NCBI GenBank assembly: GCA_902728285.1
Contig: CACVBU010000247.1
Location: 62,001-126,000, forward strand
DNA length: 64,000 nt
Reading direction: 5' to 3'
DNA from: Clytia hemisphaerica
Taxonomy: Eukaryota; Cnidaria; Hydrozoa; Leptothecata; Clytiidae
The notes beneath the pieces were generated by a model that ran no database searches, was not told where the DNA came from, and saw nothing but the letters and a program-made list of their open reading frames with translations. Below, piece by piece: positions 12,501-21,697 of this stretch (the stretch's first letter is position 1; every line of letters starts with the position of its first letter). A program made the position numbers and the translations under genes.

Positions 12501-13175
12501 AAAACAGCTGAACCACCTGCCGATCAAGAAATTAGTGAAATGCCCAACCAAGACGCTTCAAGTGAAAACACTATTGAAGAGAAGGCGATTGTTGTTGAAG
12601 AGAAGGCGATCGTTTTTGGTGAAGATGAAGAGGCTGAGAAGTCGAACACTGAGAATGAAATTGACATTGAGGCTGAACAACCGGCAACCGATAATGATGA
12701 CGTTGTTGTGGAAACAGAAACGAACGTTGAATGTGAAGAAGTGAAACCGGAAGAAAAGACGATTGAAAATGAAGTCGATGAAAGTACTAATGACTCAACT
12801 GATCCAGATGTCCGACAGGAAAGTGAAAATTCAATAAATGAAAGTATAGAAGAGAAAAACAAAAAAGAGCAAGAAAAATCTGAAGAAAGCCTGAATGATA
12901 ATGTTGAAGTGAAAAGTGATTTAGATGACACTTCTGAAACTTTTCAAAATGGTGGTGAAAATGACGTATCTGTTCAAAATGGTTGCCAAAATAATGAGAC
13001 TGTAGACTCTGCTATTGCAGACCCTCCTCAAGAAGGAAATAAAGTACAACAGAAAGAGAAAAATGGAAAAGAACTTGAAACAGTTAAACAAACACCTTCA
13101 GAGGAAGGAAAAACAGAGGAACAGGTCACTGCTGAACTTTCAAATGTTGAACCAGAGAACCAGTCCACTTGCTAG
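587..13175 (+). CDS. rtkn: rhotekin-like Rho-GTPase effector (5' partial)
   Basis: Exons 587-810, 901-956, 1162-1218, 1332-1446, 5798-6018, 6541-6692, 6865-6981, 7096-7360, 11488-11648, 11945-12178 and 12294-13175 join with matching phases at every GT/AG boundary. They total 2484 nt, 827 codons plus TAG. The first exon encodes an HR1/REM helix pair (QIDDQIRMREGAMKLM...ALETSKNLL) typical of rhotekin, which binds GTP-loaded Rho. Next come DMRIPLMWRD and the anillin-homology C2-like region (exons 3-6), then a PH domain starting at LWGQICFQLAAQP and ending at CFEWKNAIRRQINNI. A SFYDQIKIEE motif follows, matching the SLYHEM segment after the PH domain in rhotekins. The last three exons give a Pro/Ser/Thr-rich linker and an extremely Glu-rich tail of roughly 290 residues. 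Upstream exons may be missing, so the true start is not assigned; a Met is available at 596. The role is inferred from family knowledge: Rho effector scaffold at cortex or septin structures. Anillin is the alternative, but the HR1 domain argues for rhotekin. Confidence 0.9.
1620..5693 (+). mobile_element. non-LTR retrotransposon (Jockey-superfamily LINE) in rhotekin intron 4
   Basis: The 4.35-kb intron between rhotekin exons 1332-1446 and 5798-6018 is almost entirely this element, inserted in the same orientation as the gene. It carries a PHD finger, an APE-type endonuclease and a reverse transcriptase. A 3' UTR runs from about 5283 and ends in a short ACTAGAACTAGAAC repeat near 5693, like the simple-repeat tails of CR1/L2-type LINEs. 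I could not find convincing target-site duplications, so both ends are approximate. Multiple frame breaks show it is dead. Confidence 0.8.
1992..5282 (+). pseudogene. decayed LINE ORF: 2A-like leader, PHD finger, endonuclease, reverse transcriptase
   Basis: Frame 1992-2684 begins with a hydrophobic leader, then SGTVELNPGP (a 2A-like motif, NPGP at 2226-2237). A Cys4-His-Cys3 PHD-type finger follows (CGECQKAV...CDLCNQWFHLKC...WLCPGC), then the start of an APE endonuclease (VVVCNFQSIWNK, SETH). The reading frame then shifts: about 2690-3070 continues the endonuclease (ACYRPP, CGDFNLPDIDW). The long segment 3241-4554 is the reverse transcriptase, with PFKASGPDGI, ENYRPISLTS, LLDFSKAFDKVCH and GVPQGTVLGPLLF. 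Segments 4805-5086 and 5055-5282 are the C-terminal domain in two other frames. The catalytic box reads FAND instead of FADD, so the polymerase would be inactive even without the frameshifts. Clade is uncertain (CR1/Rex/L2-like by motif style). Confidence 0.85.
6156..6515. mobile_element. 360-bp MITE with TA target duplication, rhotekin intron 5
   Basis: The ends are inverted repeats: CCTTAAGTGGATAAATTTTC at the left and its complement at the right. Each is flanked by TA (6154-6155 and 6516-6517). The interior repeats TTCGCG and TAAATTTCGCG motifs in both orientations. There is no coding capacity. It lies wholly inside the intron 6019-6540 and so nearly fills it. A TA target and this size fit a Tc1/mariner- or related MITE. 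The class assignment is inference. Confidence 0.8.
7940..8790. repeat. ~175-bp tandem repeat, 3-4 diverged copies
   Basis: A unit containing CTCGACACATAATTATTTCA, CTGATTCTGGAAT, GGACACTAAAAT and TTTCTGGATCTGTC recurs with starts near 8276, 8453 and 8626. A more diverged first copy lies at about 7940-8045. Spacing is about 173-177 bp. A MITE at 8052-8267 splits the array between the first and second copies. No open reading frame is shared between copies. Confidence 0.75.
8052..8267. mobile_element. MITE, TA-CCGTGA family, copy 1
   Basis: The element is bounded by TA at 8050-8051 and 8268-8269. Its long inverted ends read CCGTGAAGTCGGGTAACTTG inward, followed by GCATGTTTGCCTC and CATAGCCCTCAAA motifs. 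A second copy with the same ends is at 27840-28061. The insertion is inside the ~175-bp tandem array. There is no coding capacity. Confidence 0.85.
8808..10190. repeat. inverted-repeat block around a Penelope fragment
   Basis: The left arm (about 8808-9110) and right arm (about 9600-10190) are imperfect inverted copies. AGGTATGTGT at the left outer edge matches ACACATACCT at the right. AAAGTCACCCATAGC (about 9006) matches GCTATGGGTGACTTTAAC (about 9790). The blocks around AAGTGTCTTGGGA and CCTAAGACACTTTT also pair. The central ~480 bp carries the GIY-YIG fragment. This looks like a foldback or TIR element that contains, or was entered by, a Penelope piece. Confidence 0.65.
9122..9385 (+). pseudogene. 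Penelope-like GIY-YIG endonuclease fragment
   Basis: The open frame reads YCNSFYVGKTKRH, then VATRYKEH and an alternation typical of GIY-YIG nucleases (AVTTHIMTENHDF), ending KETLIIRDLKPDLN. In this family Y..V-G-K-T-K-R and the later Arg/His are the recognisable core, and the C-terminal LKP.LN is typical of Penelope-like elements. It ends with a TAG at 9383-9385. No reverse transcriptase lies upstream, so only the 3' endonuclease end was retained, as expected for a 5'-truncated copy. Confidence 0.8.
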
Positions 13176-14000
13176 AATGGTCAAGAAGTTTCGGGACCCA
13201 GTTTTTCAGACATTTTGACCAACGGACATTTCTTAATTGAAATCTTGATTTTAATATGGGTGTTCATTCCTACCTTTAAGTAATTTTGATGATATTTCCT
13301 TCTTATCTTTTTATGTGGTAAATTTTAAGGTGGTTTAAGGGTAGCTGTTTTTTTTGGCTCTAGAATTAATCTTTTAACTATTTCAAACAAGATTTATTTT
13401 GAATCAGTAGCAATAATACGTTAGTGATGATTTTACATTAATTTTAGAATAAGATATAATTTTGATATATTTTTAGCTTTTGTTTTTCAGAAACATTTTA
13501 ACCAATTAATTTACGAGATATTTAAAATCTCGATTCTCTGTAGATATAGAAAGAGAGGAGTTCTCCTGAAAGCTTTCCAAGAATCCAAATGATTTTGAAT
13601 CCACGCCTATAATGATGTTTTAGCGGAGTCATTTTGGTTCGAGGTCATTCGATACAAATTTTCAGAACAAAGCTGGTAAAGTTTTAGCTTAATGATGGGT
13701 TTTTTGTTCGTTTTTTTACGAAATACTATAAATATTGTATACATTTGTAATATATTTTAACATCCTTTAACCGAACGGTTCGCAGATTTTTAGTAAGTAG
13801 ATTTTCATTCATTAATTCTTAAGAAAAAAAACAACTATTAGAAATGATGTGTTTTTAAAACGATTTCACAAGAGCCGAGAATAACATCCCATACAACCTT
13901 ACCCTTTCTACCCTAAAATAAGAAATTTAATATTTCCGTCATCCGCCAAATTAAATTCCTTCTGAAAAAACTTTTTCGGCCATCCGCCAAAATTTCTTCC
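13176..14000. other. rhotekin 3' flank, no gene seen
   Basis: This is AT-rich sequence after the rhotekin stop, presumably 3' UTR at first. A near-duplicated phrase CATCCGCCAAA occurs twice at 13940-13990, just before the next MITE. I see no coding region. Confidence 0.5.
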
Positions 14001-14253
14001 TTTTTTTCACATGCACGTAAAATTTTACTATAGACCTTACGTCGTAAATCGTTCGTAAGGCTGTCTTTTGGGAATTTCCCCGACATCATGTAGAGTTTTT
14101 GTTGTAAGAGGGTCTTACGTGACTTTTCCTTCCGTTCAAAACTTTCTGAACGTAAGCAAACGTAACATAACTCTACAAAAAACACTACGTAAGCTTAGGG
14201 AAGTTCCCCATTCTTCAAGGTCTTAAGTAAAATTTTACGTACATGTGAAAAAA
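14001..14253. mobile_element. ~250-bp MITE with palindromic CGTAAAATTTTACG ends
   Basis: Inverted ends read CTTTTTTTCACATG then CGTAAAATTTTACT at the left, and AGTAAAATTTTACG then CATGTGAAAAAAG at the right. The terminal CGTAAAATTTTAC is itself nearly self-complementary. Several CTTACG/CGTAAG motifs recur inside. There is no open reading frame of note. Confidence 0.7.
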
Positions 14254-14400
14254 GCATTAAGGTACACTAGACTAGAGTCAACTTTGACTTTTGCTTCTTG
14301 GTGATTTTGATGGCGCTAAGTCCGGCGAAGTAGACTAGAGAATATAGGCATCTTGAATTTTTTCACTCTTGTTTTATAAACTATATTTGAAAATTATATA

Positions 14401-15657
14401 CAGTATATGGCCCCCAAAACGGAGACGGCCCCCAAAACGGAAGTTTTCATTAAAATGAAGATTCTGACTTGTAGATTTATCAGAATTAAACGATTTTTGT
14501 TTATTTTGAAAGAATGATGGTTATACTTAAAAATGAACATGTTTTTGCTGGTTTGAGACAGATTCAAAATAACATATTTGCGTCTAAAGGAAATATTTTA
14601 ACACCAAAATTAGATAAAGATTGCATATAACTCGCTCTAGCTCCTTGGATATTGAAAATAAGTTATGAAAACGGGGTATAGGAAACTTTCTACACCTAAT
14701 GCCGTTCAGAAAATGCAAATACATCTGTGACTTTAGAGGCTGGGTAAAAGATATAGCATCTTGAAGGTCAACCAGTATTTTGGATCCCTAGAATCAGCAT
14801 TGACAAAACCGAAAATTCTAAATATGAGAAAAAGCAAAAAATCTTGGAATTCTATTCCTATCACCTTGAGTTAATAGTTTATAACAAAAAATTAACATTA
14901 TATATAAAAATTTTCGCTGAATCAGCAAAAACGGCAAATTCTGTCATTTTTTTGCAAAATATAGGAGAAAAATATCTTTAAAGCTTAATATTTTCAGTTT
15001 CAGTTAAGCTTTTTTTCTAAAATTTTCACAGCTTATTCCATATACATGAATGGAACTATTTTCAAAAAAGATTTGTTTTCAAAAACTTGATTAAGACGTT
15101 GTTAAATCAAAATTGTCATTTTGAAAATTTCTAAATTTTCAGTTTGGACTTTGCAATATCGAAAATCTTGAAATATTTCATAAAAATCATAAATTTTACA
15201 TCCATCGGGTCGTAAATTTAAGGGAAAACACAAATGTGTTCATAGTTTTTCCCCCTATTACCACTGGGCTTAATAATTTGATTTTAACTACACCTCCGTT
15301 TTGGGGGCCCCAAACCTGCATTTTGACAACCAGGGGTATACTGTAAAAATTTTATCAAATAAATTTATGCCCAAACCCCTCTAAATCATATTTCAAAACT
15401 ATGGTCAAAATTTTGTATTCATATCTTAAAGATATCTCGAGAAATCGCTTAAATTTCAAACCTCCGTTTTGGGGGCCATTAGAAAAAAGCTACCTATCTT
15501 TAAGCGATTAAAAAATATTGTTGAAATTGTAAGTTTTGAAAAAGAACTTCCAGGAAATAAAGTAGAGATGTTAAAGGTTTTCATGCAGCAAAAATTTTTG
15601 AAAAATCTCTTTTCCTCTAGATTTGAGAGAAATCGCCGTTTTGGGGGCCACATACTG
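14401..15657. mobile_element. 1.26-kb TIR element with repeated GGCCCCCAAAACGG motif
   Basis: The left end CAGTATATGGCCCCC is preceded by TA (14399-14400). The right end GGGGGCCACATACTG is followed by TA (15658-15659), which supports a TA target duplication. GGCCCCCAAAACGG occurs twice at the left end (about 14409 and 14428). Its complement occurs three times toward the right end (about 15297, 15463 and 15635). The AT-rich interior has no convincing coding region. It is a non-autonomous DNA element of unknown superfamily. Confidence 0.8.
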
Positions 15658-16003
15658 TACATAGTGCTCCGCGTCGCATACGGCATAATCATTTTTAACT
15701 AAAGATTTGTACGAGTTTCACTTCCCATAGTTCATTTCGAAATGAGTGGAAAACCGTGAGAGTTACTACTTTCTTTTGATATTGATTTTGATAAGTTATT
15801 AACGTGCACGAACTATTAAACTCAAAAGGTATGGGATTGAAAGTCGTATAATCGAATAAATAGTTTTCTGTTTGTTTTTCGCTAAAATAGGGAATGGGTC
15901 TAGAAGTATGGATTTACTGAGTGATCAGGCAAATCCAGAAAAAAATACCTTGGGTTACTTATTAGCGCCATCAGGTTTATCAAAAAGCAATGAGAGGCCC
16001 CTG

Positions 16004-16240
16004 GGAATAGCACACCGCTATGCAAACGTCATAATTATTACTTTTGACATTTGACCAAAATTCAATCCCACAATCCTTTTTATCTTGATTCGTAATGCGT
16101 GCAAGTTATTGTTTTTGTATTGTCAATAAGTGTAATTGACTTGCAAGAGCAATTAATGCAAAGGATGATGGGATTAAAACTCGGACAAACTGTAATTTTG
16201 ATGTCTATTTTTAGAATCACTGCGGTGTATGCTATTCAGA
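16004..16240. mobile_element. MITE, AATAGCA-ended family, copy 1
   Basis: The ends AATAGCACACCGC and GCGGTGTATGCTATT form inverted repeats. Internal landmarks are GACCAAAATTCAATCCCACA and TCTATTTTTAGAATC. A homologous copy lies inverted at about 26458-26690. The sequence just upstream, from about 15820, contains similar GGGATTGAAAGTCG text and may belong to a longer relative. There is no coding capacity. Confidence 0.7.
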
Positions 16241-17047
16241 TTTCCCAATCCCAAAACTAAAATTCACATGCGATATTTGATGATAATACCTTAAATAGCT
16301 TAATAATTTTAATCGACTAGACTACTCATTAGATTAATCTATTTTCCATCGTTCAGCTGCAAATTTCACACAGAATGGAAAACTGAAACTTATTCAATGT
16401 TACATACTTTCACTGTGGCTCATATCACGGTGAACTTTCATCCTTTCCTGCGTTCCTCTAATTTCGAACATTGTTTTTCTTACATTATTTATCTTTGAGT
16501 TTTTTGAAGGTAACTTACCAATTGTTCTAACCTGTTAAGAAATTTGAGTCAAGATTGTTTTCTTTTTTTCAAAAAAGGAATAAGAAGAGGTGTGGTCGAG
16601 ATAAGGTATCAGAATGAGAGCTTTTGCATGATTCGTGTATAAATAACGGATTTTTCAGATGAGTTTAAGCTTTTTCTCTAAAAAACTAAACATTCAAATT
16701 ATAAGATAATGTGTCCAAAGATGAGACTTAAGATTGTTCGAATCGGTATATTGCACTTTGGACGGACTGAAGAAGAGTAAAAAATCTTAGTATGAAAGGA
16801 TGCGAATTGAATTTACGTGGCATTAACACAGTGCTCAATAGCATGTTAGAGTGAATACAATTTCAAAATATCTAAGAAAGAAAGAATGGTTTTTGTAAAA
16901 ACGTAACATTATTCTTTGAATTGCATCAGTTTATAAATATATAATTTTCATACATGGTATCTTGGCAACCAGTGATTGTGGCTCACCACCTGTTCCCGTC
17001 TCCTAGATACTACGTACTCATTTTTTATTTACAATGTTTGAAAGTCC

Positions 17048-17162
17048 ACGCTTTTTTATAAGAACAGGTCATTATTCTCTCTGTCATCTCTTGAAATATG
17101 AAGCCACAATTGCCCGAATTTGCCGTTAGGTTTTGTCTGAAATTATTTTTATAAAAAAGCGT
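17048..17162. mobile_element. 115-bp MITE, CACGCTTTTTTATAA ends
   Basis: The terminal inverted repeats CACGCTTTTTTATAA and TTATAAAAAAGCGTG bracket a short non-coding core. The same ends recur at 61812-61955. The element lies between the convergent rhotekin and usp46 genes. Confidence 0.65.
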
Positions 17163-17431
17163 GCGAACCTACGAAAGCTCGAATTGTTTTACTGAATTAA
17201 AAAGAGACTTTACAAAAGCAGAGAAAAGTTTTTATTGAATTGTTTTCGATCTTTGATTCCATTCTCTTCGGAATTCATTTCAAATCCCTCATCGGTTTCA
17301 ATCATAATTTCTTTCAGTGTGGACAGTCATCACACATCAAGTTTGTATTGTACATTCATTTCCAGGCTTTCACATGGAGCTTTAGTAAATGTAGCGACTA
17401 GCGCTGTGCAAGAATGTTTATGCATCTGTGT

Positions 17432-20400
17432 TCACACTTTCCGTGATTCATAGAACAAAATATATCCACATTCGGAATTCTTTTGTACATCCGTGGTCAG
17501 CCCGAAAAAGTCCTCTAATGAATGTGATTCGATTTTCTGAAATTAAGAAAAATTTGCATTGAAAGCTACTGTGGGTACCTGAAGTCATGCAAATGCAGCG
17601 CTACCAAAAAACATTCGCAGACCACCAATCCAGCCTACTTTTGTCCTGAGCTTAACCATTTAGTTTAGACAGATCTACTAACGTTCCATAATTAAAAGAT
17701 AATCTTGTCGTCGATGCAAAAAACTCAGAGAGGTCAAACATAGGTAACTCCCTCTAATTCGAACCTCTTCTATTTGAATCTTTCTATAATTCTGAAATAT
17801 TGGTTCCCTCAGCTGACAAGTGACTTAAATTACTCTCTATAATTTGAATCTTTCTCCGATTCGATGAGAATTTTTGGTCACTTGAAGATCGAATTAGAGA
17901 GGGTCAACTGTACACATGAATTTAACGCTACAGTAAAAAATCACTAACAACAATAAGAGATTCGAATGAAAGAGTCATTGCTTACTTCCACAATGTCGTC
18001 ATCAAAAAGTAGCCAGAAGCCATGACTTTTAACGATTGCTATGTAATGACCACGATTTGGACCACTGTAAAAGAAATTAAGGCTATCGTTACTTTAAACT
18101 GAATTCCGCTAACATTGAAAACAATCTGACTTTTTGCAATCACTCCTTTGTGTCTACTTGTTTCCAAAGGATTGAATTACAATTTTACAACATAGATTGA
18201 TCGAGTCAAAAGTAGACAAAAACTCTAGCGTTCTTGTGGAGATACACTCTTATTGTTTATAAGCTACTTAGGCTCAAATTCGGCAAAAAAAATAAGCATA
18301 GTGCTAAGCATACCTCCAAGGTGAAATGCAAAAATGTGTGCAGCTTTTCTAAACCGCTGACCTTTTTAAGGTTGCTTTTAAAACTGTTTGTGCTTTCTTG
18401 GACCAAAGATTTTCACCAAAAACTTTCATTCTTTGAGCCAAATCAATGTTCCGACTTAAAAATTCGAAATTTCCATGAACCCAAAGAAAATCAACAAATT
18501 TAAGTCTCAGCATATAAATAAGCATAAATTAAGGCTGAAAATGAGCCTCGACCCGATTTTCCCGTATGCTTATAAAAAAAAGAGTGTAAGCTGTTAAGGC
18601 GTAATGAGCACGGTGTTTAGATCCAGGCGATGTCAAACGAACAATCGAACTAATCGAACTTAATCATTCATCAAACACTATCGAACAATCGAATTCTATC
18701 GAATTAACCGAACACAATCGAACAATAGATATAATCGAACAGTAATCGAATCAGTTGGAAAGTGTTCGTTTGACATCGCCTAGTTAGAAGGTCTTTGGGC
18801 ATTCTTCTCCCCAATATTTATTCAGAATGAACAAACCTTCCACAGTGCACAACGACGGCCACCAAATCATACAAACGATCGTGGTTGATTGCATCGTCCG
18901 ACTAAAAAAACGAAAAAAACATTGAAATAAAATAAACGCTTCGGTTTTAAAGTTCTGCAGAGTTTGTCGAGGGGAAAAAGTCAGACAAGTGACCAACTTT
19001 TCGAGAACAAAAAAATTTAATCAGACAATCTCAGTAGACTTACAGTGTTGAAGAGACGTAGTTGCAATGGGAAAGTGACTCGATGTGAGAGTTTTGTGTA
19101 TCTTTGTTGCTGTTCCACATATTTGAATCGTTTCAAATGCAACGCAAGAATTTGTGGCAACTTTTTCACCATCATCCTGTGAATGGAATAAGAAAGAGTG
19201 GTGGGCAGAAAGTTCATCTTTTTAACCATGGAGTATACATATTAGTTGTGGTAAACTTCTTCTAAAAAAATCGACAGCGCCAAATAGTGAATGACAAATC
19301 TCTATACCTCTTTTGAGCCTCTTGTTTGCTTCCACAAGTTTCGCAAAAATATTTCTGTTCGCTACACAGCGTCTCTGTGCACGAAAAGTTTCTGAAAAGA
19401 AATATTTTTTTTTTAATAGCAGATGCATGCCATTCGATCCGGGGATAAATTTAATTTAAGAATGCAAGAGGCAAATCTAATTTTTATGACAAATTGTAGT
19501 CTTTTAATGTGCATATTATGCATCCATTCCCGAAGGTTTAAGGATTTCTGAGGATTTCACGAATGAATAGAATGGAATACAAACTTGAGACAGTATGTAA
19601 TGGAGGTGTTTTGCTCTACATCAACTGAGATATCCAAAAACGATTCATCTTTGCTGCTCACCTAATGGAGAAAAAAAACTTATTTATTTTTTATCCGTGT
19701 GTCAACATTTGTATTCCAAGTTTTCAATTATAACGTACTTAGACACGTGTTAAAAAATGTAAAACTCTCAACATACGGTTTCACAGCAAAGACATCTTGT
19801 TTCATTGGTGAGCGTCCCTTCAAAGATATCATGCACCCAAGTCGGTTCAGGAGGTGTCTTAAATGTCGAGTGCATGGTAGCTGATGAATAACCTGAGCTA
19901 GCGCTTGTTTTACTGCTCACACTACTCACGCTACCCATTCTTTCGCGATCCTTCTCCTTTTCACGCTGCTTCTCACCTGGAAAAAAGCGAGCTAAGCATG
20001 AATCCCTATCTAGAGGGTAAAGTAAAGAAGAAAAGAAGACGAAGGGGTTGGAGGTTTCTTTGAAGGATCGGATCGTTGGGTTAGGGTGGAGCGTGTAAAG
20101 AGAGTTGGGTTCTTATTCTGAGACATGGAATTCTTAGCTCTTCTATAAGGGTGAAGTACGTTTCACAGAAGTCAAAAATTCAGAAAACATTTTGACTTAG
20201 CAAATTTTCCCATGCAAAATTAATAAAAGACGGACCTTGTAATATTTCAGCGATGGTGTTGAGAAGGTAATTCAAGAATTCATGTGCATCTTGTTGCATG
20301 TAATTGTCGAAGAGCTCTGAAAGAAAGGTCAAATCCATTTTGTATATGACAGGATTACGTAACTAAGAACTAAAGAACATTTCCTTAAAATAATTCCGTT

Positions 20401-21697
20401 AGGGGAAAATGAGTAAATTTCGCCACTTGCCAAGAGGAATCAAAGTGGTGGAAATGTGTTATAATAGGCGAGTCACAGTCAAAATTCTTATATGTTTTAA
20501 ATGTATGTTGACTGAAATGAATTGAGGATTACCATTTTCTTTTCGTAGTCGGGTTACAAATTTCTTGGGTGCAATAACGCCAGTTTTCTTCTTTTGAGTG
20601 GCAATGTTATTGAACAAGTCAGCTAAACAGGTCAGAAGGTTCTCCTTGCGTTTACTCAGCGGCTTGTAAGCTAAAACCTTCTCACGAAACGGACGGCAGA
20701 AGAAGAGGGCTTGCAGCACTGAATTGCAGTAACAAGTGTTTCCAAACTGAAATCAAAAATTAATAGTTCAGAAATTTTATTCAGTGATAGATACAAGTGG
20801 GTTGTTTCAAGAAAAGAAAGCAAGACTCTACTTTAAACATATCAATAAGAGGACTTACATTTATCAAACCAAAGAAATGTTCATTGACCGGACCAATGTC
20901 CTGTTCAAGCGATGAAGTGTTTGCTCCCTAACAAGAAACAATACAGAATGGTTCAAATCAAGAGGTTCAACTCAAAACAGTTAAATCTGGACCAGGATGA
21001 GGATGGAAATTTTCATGTTATCTTATTAAAACGCTGTATGTTTTGAATTTACACAAGGTGGGTTTTAACCTGAAAAGGGTATTGTTGCTTTGGAACATTT
21101 AAGCTGGTGGGTATTTTGAAGAAAAAAGGATGATAGGTGATACAGCTAGTAAGGGAAGCTTATCGTATCCACAGAAGTCTTTGAATCTAGGTCAATTTAG
21201 AAAGTGAAAAATTCCTGATAAATCAATCCCATATCACCTTGAAAAATCTTATCGATTTATCTTGAAAGGAGAAGTCGAACCTAGGACTCAAATGGATAGT
21301 GGCTTGTCAAATATTAAAATGAAGCAGTTCCATTCACTGGAACTTAGTGGATTATGATGTAGATTAAGATTTCAAATTGAAAGATTTATGATGTAATGTT
21401 AGGTAATGTTTATGACATCATAATACAAGAGTTTGGGTATAACTTCTTTTTTCCTCAAAACAAAATTTTCATAAATCCATCACAATGTTCTTTTCAATGT
21501 TCATAACTTACTTCGTTGATTCTTGAAATTTCGTATAAGAGACTTTAAATCAGGTATATAATTTTTTGAAAATCTTTTTTCAATTTAGAAAGGTTTTAAT
21601 CTGATTTAACATAATTACAACATGATTTTTGAAATCCTTGTCGAAAATCAATAGTCATTTTGAAAAACAAAAATTTAAAAAACGCTTTACATACCAT
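17432..21697 (-). CDS. usp46: ubiquitin carboxyl-terminal hydrolase, USP46/USP12 type
   Basis: Eleven coding exons, in order: 21695-21697, 20859-20927, 20533-20746, 20236-20316, 19777-19976, 19585-19661, 19308-19391, 19044-19176, 18837-18901, 17986-18064, 17432-17536. All have GT/AG boundaries with matching phases, 1110 nt, 369 aa (USP46 is about 366 aa). The catalytic Cys lies in [12 protein letters not shown]. The Cys box continues with LLTCLADLF and [17 protein letters not shown]. The CLCC and CETC pairs form the finger-domain zinc site. The His box is [18 protein letters not shown] followed by FDDDIVE, with all triad residues present. A Ser-rich insert ([10 protein letters not shown]...) replaces the Lys/Asn-rich insert of vertebrates. 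Family knowledge: USP12/46 deubiquitinate substrates and are activated by WDR48 and WDR20. The first exon contributes only the Met, giving an MGANTSS N-terminus that fits N-myristoylation. Confidence 0.93.
17747..17907. mobile_element. small MITE in the last usp46 intron
   Basis: CCCTCTAATTCGA near 17751 and TCGAATTAGAGAGGG near 17889 are inverted ends. The interior repeats ATTTGAATCTTTCT. It lies inside intron 17537-17985. Boundaries are approximate. Confidence 0.55.
18625..18781. mobile_element. 157-bp MITE with internal ATCGAAC repeats, usp46 intron
   Basis: Inverted ends AGGCGATGTCAAACGAAC and GTTCGTTTGACATCGCCT enclose about ten copies of AATCGAA(C/T) in one orientation. It is inside the intron between exons 17986-18064 and 18837-18901. 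There is no coding capacity. Confidence 0.75.

Noticed and set aside
12524..12931. Serine-rich minus-strand frame opposite the rhotekin tail
   Set aside because: It is the antisense shadow of the Glu-rich exon (GAA/GAG read as TTC/CTC/TCT).
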